32,442 nucleotides of DNA from Cellulomonas fimi (GTDB lineage: Bacteria > Actinomycetota > Actinomycetes > Actinomycetales > Cellulomonadaceae): contig NZ_JAPESW010000042.1 in NCBI RefSeq assembly GCF_028527925.1, positions 1-32,442 of the forward strand, written 5' to 3'. Numbering within the stretch: the first letter of the stretch is position 1; every line of letters begins with the position of its first letter. A program made the translations under genes and the position numbers. The notes below the pieces were generated by a model, which worked only from the letters and a program-made list of their open reading frames with translations, searched no databases and had not been told where the DNA came from. Of the stretch, positions 22,982 to 32,305 are shown piece by piece.

Positions 22982-23470
22982 TCACCCGGTCACGGCGAGC
23001 GCGGGCGCCTGCTCGCGCAGGCGGGCGGCGTCGATCGTGGCGGCGATGCGGTGCAGGACCGCGGCTGCGTCGTCGATGTCGTCGGGCGCCCAGTCGCCGA
23101 AGACGGCCTGCATGGCGCCGTCGCGGACGTCGAGCATGCGGGCGGCGAGGGCCTCGCCGTCGGCGGTGAGGCGCAGCGTGCGGGCGCGGCGGTCGTCAGG
23201 GTCGACGGTGCGCTCGACCCAGCCCTCGTCGACGAGGTGGCTCACCTGGCGGCTGGCGACCGAGACGTCGACGCGCATGACGTGCGCGATCTCACCCACA
23301 CCGAGCGCACCGCGGCGGGCGAGCAGGCGGATGAGCGGGACCTCGCCGCGCGAGCAGGGGAACTGCTTCGACATGACGTGGGACGCCTCGCGCAGCGACC
23401 GGGTGAGCTCCTCCATGGCGCGCAGCAGGAGGCGGGTGGGCGTCTCGGGTGCGTCGGCGGTGCCGGTCAT
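22982..23470 (-). CDS. MarR family repressor of the DHA2 exporter operon
   Basis: The 162-residue MarR protein has a recognition segment ALGVGEIAHVMRVDVSVASRQVSHLVDEGWVERTVDPDDRRARTLRLT split around residues 55-105, with the conserved DxRxxR wing. The ATG at 23470 has AAGGAG six bases upstream, a near-ideal site, so the longer in-frame start is rejected. Two copies of a TTGCG palindrome overlap its promoter, arguing for autorepression and co-control of the exporter gene 112 nt downstream. Confidence 0.9.
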   Translation of the reverse strand: MTGTADAPETPTRLLLRAMEELTRSLREASHVMSKQFPCSRGEVPLIRLLARRGALGVGEIAHVMRVDVSVASRQVSHLVDEGWVERTVDPDDRRARTLRLTADGEALAARMLDVRDGAMQAVFGDWAPDDIDDAAAVLHRIAATIDAARLREQAPALAVTG

Positions 23471-23484
23471 GGGGTGCTCCTTGC

Positions 23485-23529
23485 TTGCGTGACGCAATAA
23501 CTGTAAGACACAGCATTTGCGCGAGGCAA
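23485..23529 (-). promoter_or_regulatory. Promoter with duplicated MarR-type operator
   Basis: TTGCGTGACGCAA (23485-23497, perfect) and TTGCGCGAGGCAA (23517-23529, one mismatch between arms) are two copies of one site, 32 bp centre to centre. A minus-strand promoter TTGCCT-N18-TACAGT (23529-23524 and 23505-23500) lies on and between them, so binding would block polymerase. Confidence 0.7.
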
Positions 23530-23563
23530 CTTATTCCCCGCTGCTCGCACCCGGGGACGACGA

Positions 23564-23594
23564 AGGCCCCCGGCGCGCGCTGCGCCAGGGGCCT
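23564..23594 (-). terminator. Terminator of the sugar-porter gene
   Basis: AGGCCCC (23564-23570) pairs with GGGGCCT (23588-23594), extended by GGCGC/GCGCC after one mismatch. It begins 20 nt beyond the stop of the minus-strand gene. Confidence 0.7.
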
Positions 23595-23613
23595 CCGGGA
23601 CGTGCGGGCCGTG

Positions 23614-25101
23614 TCAGCGGGTCGTGCTCGCCGTCCCGCGCGTGCGCCGCTCGACCTTGACCGACTCCATGTCCTCGAGCTGCACGCCCTTCGTCTCCGG
23701 CACCTTGAACAGCGTGAAGAAGAAGGACAGCGTCGCGAAGATCGCGTACATCAGGTAGGGGATGGACGCGCCGAACCGGTCGAGCATCGGCGGGAACGAG
23801 ATCGTGATGAGGAAGTTCGCGATCCACTGCGCCATCGCGGCCACCCCGAGCGCGGCGGCACGGATGCGGTTCGGGAACATCTCGCCGAGGAGCACCCAGA
23901 CCAGCGGGCCCCAGGTCGCGCCGAAGAACACGACGAACGCGTTCGCCGCGACCAGCGCGATCGTGCCCCACGAGCCCGTCAGCGTGAGGTCGTCGCCCGT
24001 CCCGGTCGACTGCGTGAACGCGATCGCCATGATCGCGAGCGACACCGCCATGCCGGCCGAGCCGATGAGGAGCAGCGGGCGCCGGCCGATCTTGTCGATG
24101 AGCGCGATCGCGATGAAGGTCACCGCGACGTTCGTCACCGACGTGATCGTCGAGACCATGAACGCGTCGGACTCGTCGAACCCGACGGCCTGCCACAGCG
24201 TCGTCGAGTAGTAGAAGATCACGTTGATCCCGACGAACTGCTGGAACACCGACAGCAGGATGCCGACCCAGACGACGGGCAGGAGCCCGAACCGCGGCCC
24301 GCGCAGCGTCGCCTGCTCCTCGAGCTTCTTGTCCGACTCGATCGTGCGCTCGATCTCGCGCACGCGGGCTGCGGCGTCCTCGTCGGGACCCAGCACGTCG
24401 GACAGGATCTTCTGCGCCTCGTCGCGTCGGCCGCGCGCCACCAGGTAGCGCGGAGACTCGGGGATCCTCAGCGCGAGGATCCCGTAGACCGTCGCGGGGA
24501 CCACGGCGACGAGGAACATCCACCGCCACGCCTCGAGCCCGAACCACAGCTCCTCCGACGCGCCGCCCGCGGACGTCGCGAGCAGCTGGTCGGACAGGAG
24601 CGCGGCGAAGATGCCGAGCGTGATCGCGAGCTGCTGGAGCGAGCCCAGCCGGCCGCGCATCGCCGCGGGCGCGATCTCCGCGATGTACGCGGGGGCGATG
24701 ACGGACGCGATGCCGATGCCGACACCCGCCATGAAGCGCCAGAGGATCAGGTCCCAGACGCCGAACGCGATCGCCGACAGGATCGACGACACGAAGAACA
24801 GGACCGCGCCGAAGAACATGACCTTCGTGCGGCCCCAGTGGTCGGCGAGCTTGCCGCCGGACCAGGCGCCGAGCGCGCAGCCGAGCAGCGCGACGGCGAC
24901 GGCGAACCCTTGCAGGGCGGACCCGAGGTCGAACTGCTCCCCGATCGCGTCGACCGCGCCGTTGATGACGGAGCTGTCGAACCCGAAGAGGAACCCACCG
25001 ACCGCCGCCGCGACGGCGAGCGCGATGGCCTTGTTGTGGTGCGGGTGGCGCACCTCGGATCCTCCCGCCGCCCCCTGCGGCGGCCGTGTCGCGTCGGACA
25101 T
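23614..25101 (-). CDS. Sugar porter family MFS transporter
   Basis: The 495-residue, 12-helix protein carries the sugar-porter signatures. These are GGFLFGFDSSVING in helix 1, DHWGRTKVM after helix 2, RGRLGSLQQLAITLGI, the PESPRYL motif after helix 6, FQQFVGINVIFYYS in helix 7, DKIGRRPLLLIG, and PETKG near the C-terminus. Proteins of this type (XylE, GalP, GLUT-like) carry pentoses, hexoses or inositol with protons; the substrate is not decidable. ACGGAGG lies seven bases before the ATG. No catabolic or regulatory gene is adjacent and it is transcribed alone. Confidence 0.92.
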   Translation of the reverse strand: MSDATRPPQGAAGGSEVRHPHHNKAIALAVAAAVGGFLFGFDSSVINGAVDAIGEQFDLGSALQGFAVAVALLGCALGAWSGGKLADHWGRTKVMFFGAVLFFVSSILSAIAFGVWDLILWRFMAGVGIGIASVIAPAYIAEIAPAAMRGRLGSLQQLAITLGIFAALLSDQLLATSAGGASEELWFGLEAWRWMFLVAVVPATVYGILALRIPESPRYLVARGRRDEAQKILSDVLGPDEDAAARVREIERTIESDKKLEEQATLRGPRFGLLPVVWVGILLSVFQQFVGINVIFYYSTTLWQAVGFDESDAFMVSTITSVTNVAVTFIAIALIDKIGRRPLLLIGSAGMAVSLAIMAIAFTQSTGTGDDLTLTGSWGTIALVAANAFVVFFGATWGPLVWVLLGEMFPNRIRAAALGVAAMAQWIANFLITISFPPMLDRFGASIPYLMYAIFATLSFFFTLFKVPETKGVQLEDMESVKVERRTRGTASTTR

Positions 25102-25302
25102 CGTGTGGCACCTCCGTCACCCTCGGGGCCGTCCCGGGGAGTGAGAACCACTGTGACCCCACCTGCACGGACACGCATGTCGAGCCCGGACGGCCGACCC
25201 GGACGGGCGACGGGCGGCGCGCGCGACCGGGGCGCCGAGGAGGCAAGATCGTCCGACGGGTGAGCGCCGGCCCCGCGGCCCGCCCGCGCGAGGAGGTGCG
25301 CG

Positions 25303-25953
25303 ATGACCGGTCCGACCAGCGGTGACGAGCCCCGTCGCCCGCGTCGCCCCGCGATGCTCGACCCGCAGCAGGCCGACGCCATCCCCGGCGACCTGTCGCC
25401 CGCGCTGCGTGACGAGGTCGCGCACACGACGGCGCAGGCGCTCGTCCGGCGCGGCCGCGCGCAGCCCGACCCCGACGTCGTCGCCCGGCTCGTGGCGCTC
25501 GTCGAGCACGAGGGCCTCGACGTCGTCGCGGGGCTGTGGGCCGACAGCCAGCCCGACACCCTGCCCGGGGCGTTGTGGCGCCTGTACGTGCTGCGCGAGT
25601 GGGTGCGGCGCGACCCCGTGACCATCGCCGACCGCTACCGCGCTGGTGTCGCGGCGGCCCCCGTGCACGGCGTCGTCGCGGGCGTCGCCGACACCCCCGG
25701 GCCCGAGGACGTGCGAGCCGTCGCCGACGCCGTCCTGTCGGGCGTGTACGCGGGCGACCTCGCGGTCGCGCTCGAGCGGGCCGCCGCGTTCTGCCAGGTC
25801 CTCGCGACCGGCGCCGCGTTCGACGCCGACCACCTCGACCTCGTCGACCCGCGGGGAGCGCTGCGCACGACGCGCGGGGCCGCGTCCCTCGTCCGCACCG
25901 CCGAGGAGCTCACGCACGCCGCCGCGCTGTGGCGCGCCGACCGGCTCGAGTGA
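25303..25953 (+). CDS. Unrecognised 216-residue soluble protein
   Basis: I do not recognise the family. The product is helical and acidic, opens with an Arg/Pro-rich lead (residues 1-18), and has a compact middle part including LVALVEHEGLDVVAGLWADS, LPGALWRLYVLREWVRRDP and GVYAGDLAVALERAAAFCQVLATG. There is no membrane helix, signal peptide or metal motif. GAGGAGGTG stands about five bases before the ATG, and codon use matches the neighbours, so it is a real gene. It is divergent from the sugar porter and followed by a hairpin; nothing around it suggests a role. Confidence 0.75.
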   Translation: MTGPTSGDEPRRPRRPAMLDPQQADAIPGDLSPALRDEVAHTTAQALVRRGRAQPDPDVVARLVALVEHEGLDVVAGLWADSQPDTLPGALWRLYVLREWVRRDPVTIADRYRAGVAAAPVHGVVAGVADTPGPEDVRAVADAVLSGVYAGDLAVALERAAAFCQVLATGAAFDADHLDLVDPRGALRTTRGAASLVRTAEELTHAAALWRADRLE

Positions 25954-25976
25954 CGCACGGCCGCGCCGTGCCCGGT

Positions 25977-25997
25977 CCGTCCGGTCCTGCCGGACGG
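25977..25997 (+). terminator. Hairpin after the unrecognised gene
   Basis: CCGTCCGG (25977-25984) pairs with CCGGACGG (25990-25997) around TCCTG, 24 nt after the stop codon. Confidence 0.65.
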
Positions 25998-26362
25998 GTG
26001 TCGTGAGGTTCCGCACAGCGCACGGCGGGCCCGGGCGACGTAGGATCGACGAGGCGCCGGGCCGCGGTAGCCCCGGGCTCCATCTCAAGCCGCTTCGAGC
26101 GGCCACGCGCCGAGAGGCGCTCCCGGTCCGGCGCCGCCCCACCTCCCACCTGCGCGAACGCGTGTCGTCGCTGCGGGTGGGACGTCGTCGCGGCGGCTCC
26201 CGCGTGGCGCCCGGCGCGTCGCCACCCGGACGGGCGCACGGCGTTCCCCGGACCGTCGTCGGGCTGTCACCATGTGTCCACGAGCCCGTCGGCCGCCGTT
26301 AGGCATCCGGGCTCGGGTGACCTAGCCTGAACCACGTCCGTCCCCCCGTCCCGGAGATTCCC
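25998..26362. other. Intergenic region upstream of the phosphate uptake genes
   Basis: This 365-nt stretch shows no credible gene: open frames exist on both strands but have shadow-like, Arg-rich composition. The promoter of the DUF47-Pit pair should lie here, perhaps near TTAGGC-N18-TAGCCT around 26299-26328. No clear PhoP-box repeat is seen. Confidence 0.4.
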
Positions 26363-26983
26363 GTGCGCCTGCGCCTCACCCCGCGCGACACCACGTACTT
26401 CGACCTCTTCGCCGACTCGGCGAAGCACCTCGTGACCGGGGCCAACCTCCTGGGCGAGATGCTCGGGGCGGACCGCGCCACCCGCAAGGAGATCGGCAAG
26501 CGGATCGCCGACGCCGAGCACGCGGCCGACGACGCGACGCACACGATCATGCGGCGCCTCAACCAGACGTTCGTCACGCCGTTCGACCGCGACGACATCT
26601 ACATGCTCGCGTCGCACCTCGACGACTGCATGGACCTCATGGACGAGGCCGCGGACCTCATCGTGCTCTACAAGATCGACGAGCTGCCCGCCCGGGTGTC
26701 CGACCAGGTGCAGGTGCTCCAGCGCGCGGCCGAGCTCACGGCCGACGCGATGCCGCGGCTGCGCTCGATGGACTCGCTCTCGGAGTACTGGGTCGAGGTC
26801 AACCGCCTCGAGAACCAGGCCGACAAGTCGCACCGCAAGCTCGTCGCGCAGATGTTCGACGAGGTCACGGACCCCGTGATGATCATCAAGCTCAAGGAGA
26901 TCATCGACACGCTCGAGGACGCCGCCGACGCGTTCGAGAAGGTGGCCAACGCGGTCGAGACGATCGCGCTCAAGGAGTCCTGA
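26363..26983 (+). CDS. DUF47/PhoU-like Pit accessory protein
   Basis: The 206-residue all-helical protein has the PhoU-like DUF47 pattern: FDLFADSAKHLVTGANLL, IADAEHAADDATHTIMRRLNQTFVTPFDRDDIYMLA (about residues 50-85), DDCMDLMDEAADLIVLY, and VNRLENQADKSHRKLVAQMF (about 149-168). Repeated E/D-x-x-x-D motifs in this family bind metal clusters. It is the usual partner of Pit transporters, thought to modulate uptake. GTG 26363 is chosen; the Pit gene follows after 6 nt, so the two form one operon. Confidence 0.93.
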   Translation: MRLRLTPRDTTYFDLFADSAKHLVTGANLLGEMLGADRATRKEIGKRIADAEHAADDATHTIMRRLNQTFVTPFDRDDIYMLASHLDDCMDLMDEAADLIVLYKIDELPARVSDQVQVLQRAAELTADAMPRLRSMDSLSEYWVEVNRLENQADKSHRKLVAQMFDEVTDPVMIIKLKEIIDTLEDAADAFEKVANAVETIALKES

Positions 26984-26989
26984 GCCCAC

Positions 26990-27997
26990 GTGGACGTCCT
27001 GCTCGTCGTCGTCGTGGTCGCGTTCGCCCTCGGCTTCGACTACACCAACGGCTTCCACGACGCCGCCAACGCGATCGCGACCTCCGTCTCGACGCGTGCG
27101 CTGACGCCGCGGGTCGCGCTGCTCATGGCGGCGTTCTTCAACCTCGTCGGCGCGCTGCTCGGCACGCACGTCGCGACGACGATCGCCGAGGACATCATCA
27201 GCATCGGTGACGTCGGGCCGCACGAGGGCCTGATCATCGTGCTGTCGGGCCTGATCGGCGCGATCACCTGGAACCTCATCACGTGGTGGCTGGGCCTGCC
27301 GTCCTCGTCGACGCACGCCCTCATCGGCGGCCTCACCGGCGTCGGCGTCGCGTCGGGCATCACCGTCCACTGGAGCGCCATCTGGGACAAGGTCGTCCTG
27401 CCGATGGTGTTCTCGCCGCTCATCGGGTTCCTGTTCGCGTTCGGCCTCATGGTCGGCGTGCTGTGGCTCGTGCGGAACCGCGCGCCCGCCCGGACGATGC
27501 GCCGCTTCCGGCTCGCCCAGACCGCGTCGGCGGCCGCGATGGCCCTCGGGCACGGCCTCCAGGACGCGCAGAAGACGATGGGCGTCATCGTCCTCGCGCT
27601 CATCGCGGGCGGCTTCCACGACCCGGACAACATGACGATCCCGCTGTGGGTCAAGCTGTCCGCCGCCGCGGCCATCTCCGCCGGCACCTACGCGGGCGGG
27701 TGGCGCATCATGCGCACGCTGGGCCGCAAGATCATCGAGCTCGACCCGGCGCGCGGCTTCGTCGCGGAGTCCGTGGCCGCCATCGTGCTCTACGCCAACG
27801 CGTACTGGCTGCACGCGCCCGTCTCGACGACGCACACCATCACCTCGGCGATCATGGGCGTCGGCGCGACCAAGCGGCTGTCGGCCGTCCGGTGGGGCGT
27901 CGCGAAGAACATCGGCGCCGCCTGGGTCCTCACCATCCCGGCCGCCGCGCTCGTCGCCGCGCTCATCTACCTCGTGCTCAACCCGATCCTCACCTGA
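26990..27997 (+). CDS. pit: Low-affinity inorganic phosphate transporter of the PiT family
   Basis: The 335-residue membrane protein has both PiT signature halves. The N-terminal GFDYTNGFHDAANAIAT is the variant of GANDVANAFGT, and SSSTHALIGGLTG follows the fourth helix. The C-terminal half has ALGHGLQDAQKTMGVI and APVSTTHTITSAIMGVGATKR. It should import metal-phosphate or phosphate with protons. AAGGAG lies about 12 bases before the GTG, within the end of the DUF47 gene. It converges on the operon containing polyphosphate kinase. It ends near a palindrome that probably terminates both transcripts. Confidence 0.94.
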   Translation: MDVLLVVVVVAFALGFDYTNGFHDAANAIATSVSTRALTPRVALLMAAFFNLVGALLGTHVATTIAEDIISIGDVGPHEGLIIVLSGLIGAITWNLITWWLGLPSSSTHALIGGLTGVGVASGITVHWSAIWDKVVLPMVFSPLIGFLFAFGLMVGVLWLVRNRAPARTMRRFRLAQTASAAAMALGHGLQDAQKTMGVIVLALIAGGFHDPDNMTIPLWVKLSAAAAISAGTYAGGWRIMRTLGRKIIELDPARGFVAESVAAIVLYANAYWLHAPVSTTHTITSAIMGVGATKRLSAVRWGVAKNIGAAWVLTIPAAALVAALIYLVLNPILT

Positions 27998-28041
27998 CGG
28001 GCCGCGACTGCCCCAGCGGGCCGTCGGCTGCCCGCGGGACT

Positions 28042-28064
28042 CCGTGCCGGACCGGTCCGGACGG
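28042..28064. terminator. Hairpin between pit and the nudix/phosphatase gene
   Basis: CCGGACCGGTCCGG (28047-28060) is a perfect palindrome, extended by CCGT/ACGG with one bulge, lying just before the stop of the opposing gene at 28066. Confidence 0.55.
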
Positions 28065-28065
28065 C

Positions 28066-29040
28066 TCAGGCGGCGGGGCCGTGCACCTCGACCGCGACGA
28101 CGCGCGGACCCTTCGGACGGTGCGCCACGTGCGCGACCAGGATCTGCCCCGGCTGCAGGTACGGGTCCTCCGCCGGCAGGTGGGCGGCGACCCCCTTGCG
28201 CGCGCGTGCCGCGAGCGCCTGGAAGGCCGTGCCGAGCACGGGCCGGTGCGTGCACACCACGCCGTCGCCGGGCCAGTGCAGCAGCGCGTCGACGTGGCCC
28301 GTGACCAGGCCCGGCGCCTCCTCGTGCGCGTCCTCCGACCACGCCTCGACCTTCTGCTCGGGCATGCCGACCGCGCGCGCGTACGGGCGGACCGTCTCGA
28401 CGCACCGCCGCCACGGGCTCGTCACGACGTGCGCGACGCCGAACGCCGACAGCAGCGGCACGAGCGCGTCGGCCTGCCGCGCCCCGTCCGAGGTGAGCGG
28501 TCGCTCGGCGTCGGGCCCCTTCCACGCGCTGCGCTTGCGGGCCGACCCGTGCCGCGCGACGACGAGCGCGTGCGTGTCGAGCCGGCCCTTGCGGTACGCG
28601 GCCACCAGCGCGGCCAGCGGCGCGCGGTCGGCCGACCGGGTCAGGCGGCGCGCGGCCGTGCCGACGTCCATCCACCGCACGCGGTCGATCTCGGAGCGGG
28701 ACGCACGCGGCACCGGCGGGCGCGCCCGCAGGGCCACGGCGTCGCGGCGTCCGGCGACCTGCGCGGCCCAGTAGTGGACGCGCTTGGTGCGGCCGTCGGA
28801 CAGGCGGTACTCGAGCCCGGGCAGCGGGATCCCGAGCACGACGTCGTGCCCGGTCTCCTCCGCGACCTCCCGGACCGCCGCGGCGACCGCGGTCTCGCCC
28901 GGGTCGAGCTTGCCCTTCGGCCACGACCAGTCGCGGTACCGCGGCCGGTGCACGAGCGCGACCTGCAGCCGACGCAGGCGCACGCGCCACACGAGCGCGC
29001 CGGCCGCCTCGACGACGGCCGGACCGGCAGAGCTGCTCAC
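28066..29040 (-). CDS. Nudix hydrolase fused to a histidine phosphatase (MutT1-like)
   Basis: This is a 324-residue two-domain protein. Residues 1-140 are a nudix domain with a complete box (Gly43, Glu49, Arg57-Glu58, Glu61-Glu62, Gly64). Residues 155-320 are a histidine phosphatase with Arg163-His164-Gly165 and a later THRP. The layout is that of mycobacterial MutT1, which hydrolyses 8-oxo-GTP and diadenosine polyphosphates. Its GTG overlaps the ppk stop by 4 nt, and it is third in an mshD-ppk-nudix operon. A role in nucleotide sanitation or polyphosphate signalling fits. Confidence 0.92.
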   Translation of the reverse strand: MSSSAGPAVVEAAGALVWRVRLRRLQVALVHRPRYRDWSWPKGKLDPGETAVAAAVREVAEETGHDVVLGIPLPGLEYRLSDGRTKRVHYWAAQVAGRRDAVALRARPPVPRASRSEIDRVRWMDVGTAARRLTRSADRAPLAALVAAYRKGRLDTHALVVARHGSARKRSAWKGPDAERPLTSDGARQADALVPLLSAFGVAHVVTSPWRRCVETVRPYARAVGMPEQKVEAWSEDAHEEAPGLVTGHVDALLHWPGDGVVCTHRPVLGTAFQALAARARKGVAAHLPAEDPYLQPGQILVAHVAHRPKGPRVVAVEVHGPAA

Positions 29041-31268
29041 CGGCTGGCGCCGGGGCGGCGCCGCTGCCGCTGGATGAGGGCCGCCTGCAGGTCGACGAGC
29101 GGGTTGCCCTCGTCGTCCACGTGCCGGCGGTGCCAGTCGCCCGCGCCGTCGAGGTGCCACGACGACGTCGCGTCGTCCATGGACTCGTCGATGAGGTCGA
29201 CGAGCTCGCCCACCTGGTCCGCGTCGGACACGCGGACGAGCGCCTCGACGCGCCGGTCGAGGTTGCGGTGCATGAGGTCCGCCGACCCGATGTAGACCTC
29301 GGGCCCCTCGAACGCGTCGTCGTCGCCGGTCGCGTGCGCGAACGCGAAGATCCGCGAGTGCTCGAGGAACCGGCCGAGGATCGAGCGCACGCGCACGTTC
29401 TCCGAGAGCCCCGGCACCCCCGGCCGCAGCGCGCAGATGCCGCGGACGACCAGGTCGACCTGCACACCCGCCTGCGAGGCGCGGTACAGCGCGTCGATCG
29501 TGGCCTCGTCGACCATCGAGTTGACCTTGATCTTGATCCACGCGGGCTCGCCCGCGCGCGCCGCCGCGGCCTCGCGCTCGATGCGCTCGATCAGGCCCGC
29601 GCGCACGGACCGCGGCGCGACGAGCAGGCGGTGGAACCGCGACTTCGGCGCGTACCCGGACAGCTGGTTGAACAGGCGCGTGAGGTCCTGCCCAACCTCG
29701 GGGTCGGACGTCAGCAGGCCCAGGTCGGTGTAGAGCCGGGCCGTCTTCGGGTGGTAGTTGCCCGTCCCGACGTGGCTGTACCGGCGCAGGCCGTCCGCCT
29801 CCTGGCGGACCACGAGCGAGAGCTTGCAGTGCGTCTTGAGACCGACGATGCCGTACACGACGTGCACGCCCGCCTGCTCGAGCTTGCGCGCCCACGAGAT
29901 GTTGTTCTGCTCGTCGAACCGCGCCTTGATCTCCACCAGCGCGAGCACCTGCTTGCCCGCCTGCGCGGCGTCGATGAGTGCGTCGACGATGGGGGAGTCG
30001 CCTGACGTCCGGTACAGCGTCTGCTTGATCGCGAGCACCGCCGGGTCGGCCGCGGCCTGCTCGAGGAACGTCTGCACCGACGTCGAGAACGAGTCGTACG
30101 GGTGGTGCAGCAGGATGTCGCGCTCGCGGATCTTCGCGAACACCTCGGCCGGCGTCGCGCTCTCCACCTCGGCGAGCTGGCGGTGCGTCGTCGGCACGAA
30201 CCGCGGGTACTGCAGCTCCGCGCGGTCGAGGTCCGCGATGACGTTGAGACCCGTGTAGTCGAGCGGCGCGGGCAGCTCGTAGACCTCGTCCTCGGCCATC
30301 CGCAGCTCGCGCACGAGCAGCTGACGGATGCGCGGGCTGATGCCCTCCGCGATCTCCAGGCGCACCGGCGGGCCGAACCGGCGACGCAGGAGCTCCTTCT
30401 CCATCGCCTTGAGCAGGTTCTCGGCGTCGTCCTCCTCGACCTCCACGTCCTCGTTGCGGGTCACGCGGAACGTGTGGTGCTCGCGCACCTCCATGCCGGG
30501 GAACAGGTGCTCGAGGTGCTCGGAGATGACGTCCTCGACCGGGACGAACGACATCGGGCCCTTCTCCGGGGCGGCCGCGCCCGCGTCGGGCGCCGACGGC
30601 CGGCCGCTCGCGTCGACCGCGATGAACCGCGGCAGCAGCGGCGGCACCTTCACGCGCGCGAAGTGCTCCTTGCCCGTCACCGGGTTGGCGACGACGACCG
30701 CGAGGTTGAGCGACAGCCCCGAGATGTAGGGGAAGGGGTGAGCCGGGTCGACCGCGAGCGGCGTCAGCACGGGGAAGATCTGCCGGCGGAAGAACTTGCG
30801 CAGCCGGTCCTGCTCCGCGTCGCCCAGCTCGTCCCAGCGGACCAGCGTGATGCCCTCCGCGCGCAGCGCCGGCTGCACCTGCTCGGCGAACACGCGCGCG
30901 TGCCGGTGCTGCAGCTCGTGCGCCTTCTCGCTGATCGCCTCGAGCACCTGGCGCGGCGACAGGCCCGACGCCGCCGTCACGGCGATGCCCGTCGCGATCC
31001 GCCGCTTGAGCCCCGCGACGCGCACCATGAAGAACTCGTCGAGGTTCGAGGCGAAGATCGCGAGGAACCGCACGCGCTCGAGCAGCGGGACGTTCGGGTC
31101 CTCCGCGAGCTCCAGCACGCGCTGGTTGAACGCGAGCCACGACAGCTCGCGGTCGAGGAACCGGTCGTCGGGGAGCGGTTCGGGCTCGACGACCGGCAGC
31201 TCCTCCTGCGGGGCCACGTGCGAGGCGAGGTGCTCCTCGAGGGAGTCGAGCGCGGGTGCGTCGGTCAT
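29037..31268 (-). CDS. ppk: Polyphosphate kinase 1
   Basis: The 743-residue protein is full length for PPK1, which builds polyphosphate from ATP. It has the N-terminal [18 protein letters not shown] domain, [19 protein letters not shown], and the catalytic half with [30 protein letters not shown] carrying the autophosphorylated His480, and [36 protein letters not shown] is near the end. The ATG overlaps the mshD stop as ATGA. An acidic insertion near residues 275-290 ([12 protein letters not shown]) is within normal variation. Confidence 0.96.
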   Translation of the reverse strand: MTDAPALDSLEEHLASHVAPQEELPVVEPEPLPDDRFLDRELSWLAFNQRVLELAEDPNVPLLERVRFLAIFASNLDEFFMVRVAGLKRRIATGIAVTAASGLSPRQVLEAISEKAHELQHRHARVFAEQVQPALRAEGITLVRWDELGDAEQDRLRKFFRRQIFPVLTPLAVDPAHPFPYISGLSLNLAVVVANPVTGKEHFARVKVPPLLPRFIAVDASGRPSAPDAGAAAPEKGPMSFVPVEDVISEHLEHLFPGMEVREHHTFRVTRNEDVEVEEDDAENLLKAMEKELLRRRFGPPVRLEIAEGISPRIRQLLVRELRMAEDEVYELPAPLDYTGLNVIADLDRAELQYPRFVPTTHRQLAEVESATPAEVFAKIRERDILLHHPYDSFSTSVQTFLEQAAADPAVLAIKQTLYRTSGDSPIVDALIDAAQAGKQVLALVEIKARFDEQNNISWARKLEQAGVHVVYGIVGLKTHCKLSLVVRQEADGLRRYSHVGTGNYHPKTARLYTDLGLLTSDPEVGQDLTRLFNQLSGYAPKSRFHRLLVAPRSVRAGLIERIEREAAAARAGEPAWIKIKVNSMVDEATIDALYRASQAGVQVDLVVRGICALRPGVPGLSENVRVRSILGRFLEHSRIFAFAHATGDDDAFEGPEVYIGSADLMHRNLDRRVEALVRVSDADQVGELVDLIDESMDDATSSWHLDGAGDWHRRHVDDEGNPLVDLQAALIQRQRRRPGASR

Positions 31269-32215
31269 GACCCCATCGTGGCACCCGTGGGTGAACCCTC
31301 GGTATCGGAAGCGAGCATCACGTCGGTCGCGGCCCGCACGAACCCCTGCGCGTCGTACGTCCGGACGGCCGCGGTGTTGTCCGCGTCGACGTACAGCACG
31401 ACCGTCGCGAGGCCCCGCGAGGCCAGATGGTCGAGCCCTGCCGAGGTGAGCGCGCCGCCCAGGCCCGTGCCCTGCGCGTCGGGGTCGACGCCCACGACGT
31501 AGATCTCGCCGACCGGCTCGTCCGCCTCCGTGCCCGCCGGGTGCACCTTCGTCCACACCGACCCGACCAGCACGCCGTCGCGCTCGGCGAGCAGGAAGCC
31601 CTCCGGGTCGAACCACGGCTCGCGCTCGCGGGCCTGCACGTCCGCGACCGTCAGGCGGCCCTGCTCGGGGTGGTGCGCGAACGCGCGCGCGTTGACGCGG
31701 CGCCACGCCTCCTCGTCCTGGCCGGGGACGAACGCGCGCAGCGTCGTGCCCGCCGGGAGGGGGCGGCGCGTCGCGTCGGTCCGGCTCGCGAGGTCGAGGC
31801 GCAGCTTGCGCAGCTCGCGCACCACGACGAGGCCGGTCATGGCCGCGAAGGCGCGCGCGGCCGGCAGGTCGCCGTGCGCCCAGACCTTCAGCCCGGTGCC
31901 GGTGGCGGTCGCGGTGTGCGTGCGGGCCGCGTCGAGCAGGGCGCGGCCGGTGCCGCGGCGGCGGTGCGCCGGGTCGACGACGAGCTCCGCGGACGCCGTC
32001 TCCGTGTCGACCTGCGCGTACCCGACGAGCTCGCCCGCGGGAGTCCGCGCGGTCAGGTGCACGACCGGTGCGGCCGCGTCCGCCAGACGGAGCAGCGGCT
32101 GCTCGGACAGCGGCGCGACGCCGTCCACCTCGTGGGCGCGAGCGGCCAGCCCCCTGACCTGCGACGCCGCCGCGTCGTCCGGACGGCCCGTCGTCGCCGT
32201 GATCGTGACCTGCAC
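31265..32215 (-). CDS. mshD: Mycothiol synthase (mycothiol acetyltransferase)
   Basis: The 316-residue protein consists of two GNAT acetyltransferase domains. The first has [21 protein letters not shown] (about residues 74-95). The second has [18 protein letters not shown], with [21 protein letters not shown] near the end. This tandem layout is mycothiol synthase, the last step of mycothiol synthesis (acetyl-CoA onto Cys-GlcN-inositol). GTG 32215 is preferred because GGAGGG lies seven bases upstream and sits inside any longer frame (ATG 32233 or 32242). It is the first gene of the operon with ppk. Confidence 0.92.
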   Translation of the reverse strand: MQVTITATTGRPDDAAASQVRGLAARAHEVDGVAPLSEQPLLRLADAAAPVVHLTARTPAGELVGYAQVDTETASAELVVDPAHRRRGTGRALLDAARTHTATATGTGLKVWAHGDLPAARAFAAMTGLVVVRELRKLRLDLASRTDATRRPLPAGTTLRAFVPGQDEEAWRRVNARAFAHHPEQGRLTVADVQAREREPWFDPEGFLLAERDGVLVGSVWTKVHPAGTEADEPVGEIYVVGVDPDAQGTGLGGALTSAGLDHLASRGLATVVLYVDADNTAAVRTYDAQGFVRAATDVMLASDTEGSPTGATMGS

Positions 32216-32305
32216 GTTCGCGCCCTCCACCATGCGGGACATCCCACCACGGACGGGGGACGCGCGCCCTGCGCGCACAGGCGGAGCGGGTACGTTGGAC
32301 CGGCC

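Noticed and set aside
26270..26290. Possible PhoP-box direct repeats (GTCACCATGTGTCCAC) before the Pit genes
   Set aside because: Only a loose match to GTTCACC repeats with irregular spacing.
26085..26306. Small minus-strand open frame in the long gap before the Pit genes
   Set aside because: Arg-rich composition, no ribosome-binding site, no recognisable fold; looks like chance.
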